This document shows, piece by piece, positions 8,207-8,453 of a DNA stretch of 8,453 nt. The stretch is from contig JAGYMR010000114.1 of NCBI GenBank assembly GCA_018400515.1, positions 1-8,453 on the forward strand. The letters run 5' to 3'. Both the position numbers and the translations under genes were made by a program. Below the pieces are notes generated by a model. It ran no database searches. It had not been told where the DNA came from and worked only from the letters and a program-made list of their open reading frames with translations. Every line of letters starts with the position of its first letter. The stretch's first letter is position 1. This DNA comes from Tangfeifania sp. (GTDB lineage: Bacteria; Bacteroidota; Bacteroidia; Bacteroidales; Prolixibacteraceae).

Positions 8207-8231
8207 ATGTAACTTAAAGATTTTACTTTTA
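8200..8231 (+). promoter_or_regulatory. Weak promoter-like arrangement overlapping the inverted repeat
   Basis: ATTG (8200-8203), a 20-base spacer and TACTTTTA (8224-8231) approximate the Bacteroidota pattern TTTG-N19-21-TAnnTTTG, with one mismatch in each box. A second inverted repeat, CTTAAA/TTTAAG (8213-8218 and 8228-8233), overlaps the -7 box. If real, it would have driven a gene whose start lies just beyond 8250, where the sequence changes abruptly. Chance matches are likely in such AT-rich DNA. Confidence 0.25.
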
Positions 8232-8249
8232 AGCAATTCATTAAAATTC

Positions 8250-8251
8250 GG
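8250..8251. other. Abrupt composition junction, probable chimeric join
   Basis: By hand count, bases 8122-8250 are 29/129 G+C (22%) and bases 8251-8453 are 149/203 G+C (73%), with the change at a single point. The coding genes to the left are of intermediate, roughly balanced composition, so neither they nor the intergenic DNA resemble the right side. The join falls at the edge of a GAG-CCG repeat (8254-8277), a low-complexity tract where false assembly overlaps are easy. A natural insertion boundary is possible, but no terminal repeat, tRNA or integrase is visible. Confidence 0.7.
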
Positions 8252-8453
8252 CGGAGCCGGAGCCGGAGCCCGAGCCCGTACCGGCCCTTGATCCCGATGC
8301 CGTCGTTATCCCCGCGACCGTCACCGCCGCGGATCTGCCGGCCCTGAACACCGCCCTTGCCGCGCGCGGCGTGACGCTCCACGCCGCCCAGACCGCGATG
8401 GATCCGCGCACCCTGGTCGACCTGTGCCAGACCGAGGGCGCTGGTGCTTTTCC
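8251..8453 (+). CDS. Internal fragment of an unidentified gene from a high-GC genome, both ends missing
   Basis: The frame starting at 8251 is open for 67 codons to the window end. Upstream it reaches a TAA at 8242-8244 after only two codons, without any start codon near the junction. Third codon positions are about 82% G+C (55 of 67), typical of true coding DNA in a high-GC organism and unlike the genes to the left. The product begins with alternating Glu-Pro (AEPEPEPEPVP), a linker typical of secreted or membrane-anchored multidomain proteins, then a small Ala-rich folded-looking segment with VVIPATVTAADLPALN, a stretch ending in LAARGVTL, and a C near the end (LVDLCQTEG). I do not recognise the family. 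It seems to be the interior of a gene cut by the junction. Confidence 0.55.

Noticed and set aside
8188..8382. - strand open frame of 64 codons crossing the composition junction
   Set aside because: It spans the probable chimeric join and gives a low-complexity Gly/Arg-rich product; the + frame shows much better codon bias.

Overview
The window reads as a chromosomal segment of a Bacteroidota-type bacterium. The evidence is exact matches to the Bacteroidota -7 promoter box (TAnnTTTG) upstream of etfB and typA, AT-rich gene starts without Shine-Dalgarno sequences, and protein sequences that resemble Bacteroidota members of their families as I recall them. I cannot name a lower taxon. All five complete catabolic genes and the GTPase gene are on the + strand.

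Bases 1-152 hold the terminator of an unseen upstream gene, a promoter and a leader hairpin. Bases 153-6069 form one functional cluster: etfB, etfA, a membrane cytochrome b/ferredoxin protein, a CCG-domain (HdrB-like) iron-sulfur protein, and a VLCAD-type acyl-CoA dehydrogenase. Together they make a complete route for electrons from fatty acyl-CoA: the dehydrogenase oxidises acyl-CoA, the ETF heterodimer accepts the electrons, and the two iron-sulfur proteins probably act as a split ETF:menaquinone oxidoreductase (EMO/EtfD type) that delivers them to the membrane quinone pool. The cluster is closed by two tandem intrinsic terminators (6072-6151). The 232-base gap between etfA and the membrane protein gene is unusually GC-rich and unexplained.

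Bases 6152-6309 carry the promoter and a short leader hairpin for typA/bipA (6310-8121), a ribosome-associated translational GTPase unrelated to the first cluster. After typA comes an AT-rich intergenic stretch (22% G+C by hand count) with a perfect 19-base inverted repeat and a weak promoter-like arrangement.

At about 8250/8251 the composition jumps within one base from 22% to 73% G+C. The last 203 bases are an open frame of 67 codons with strongly GC-biased third positions and no start codon. This looks like the inside of a gene from a different, high-GC genome, so the contig end is most simply read as an assembly or ligation chimera, not biology.

The most biologically interesting point is the CCG-domain protein. 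Its N-terminal half has lost all the cysteines expected for a non-cubane cluster, while the C-terminal site is intact. I saw no CRISPR, tRNA, rRNA, insertion sequence or defence system.
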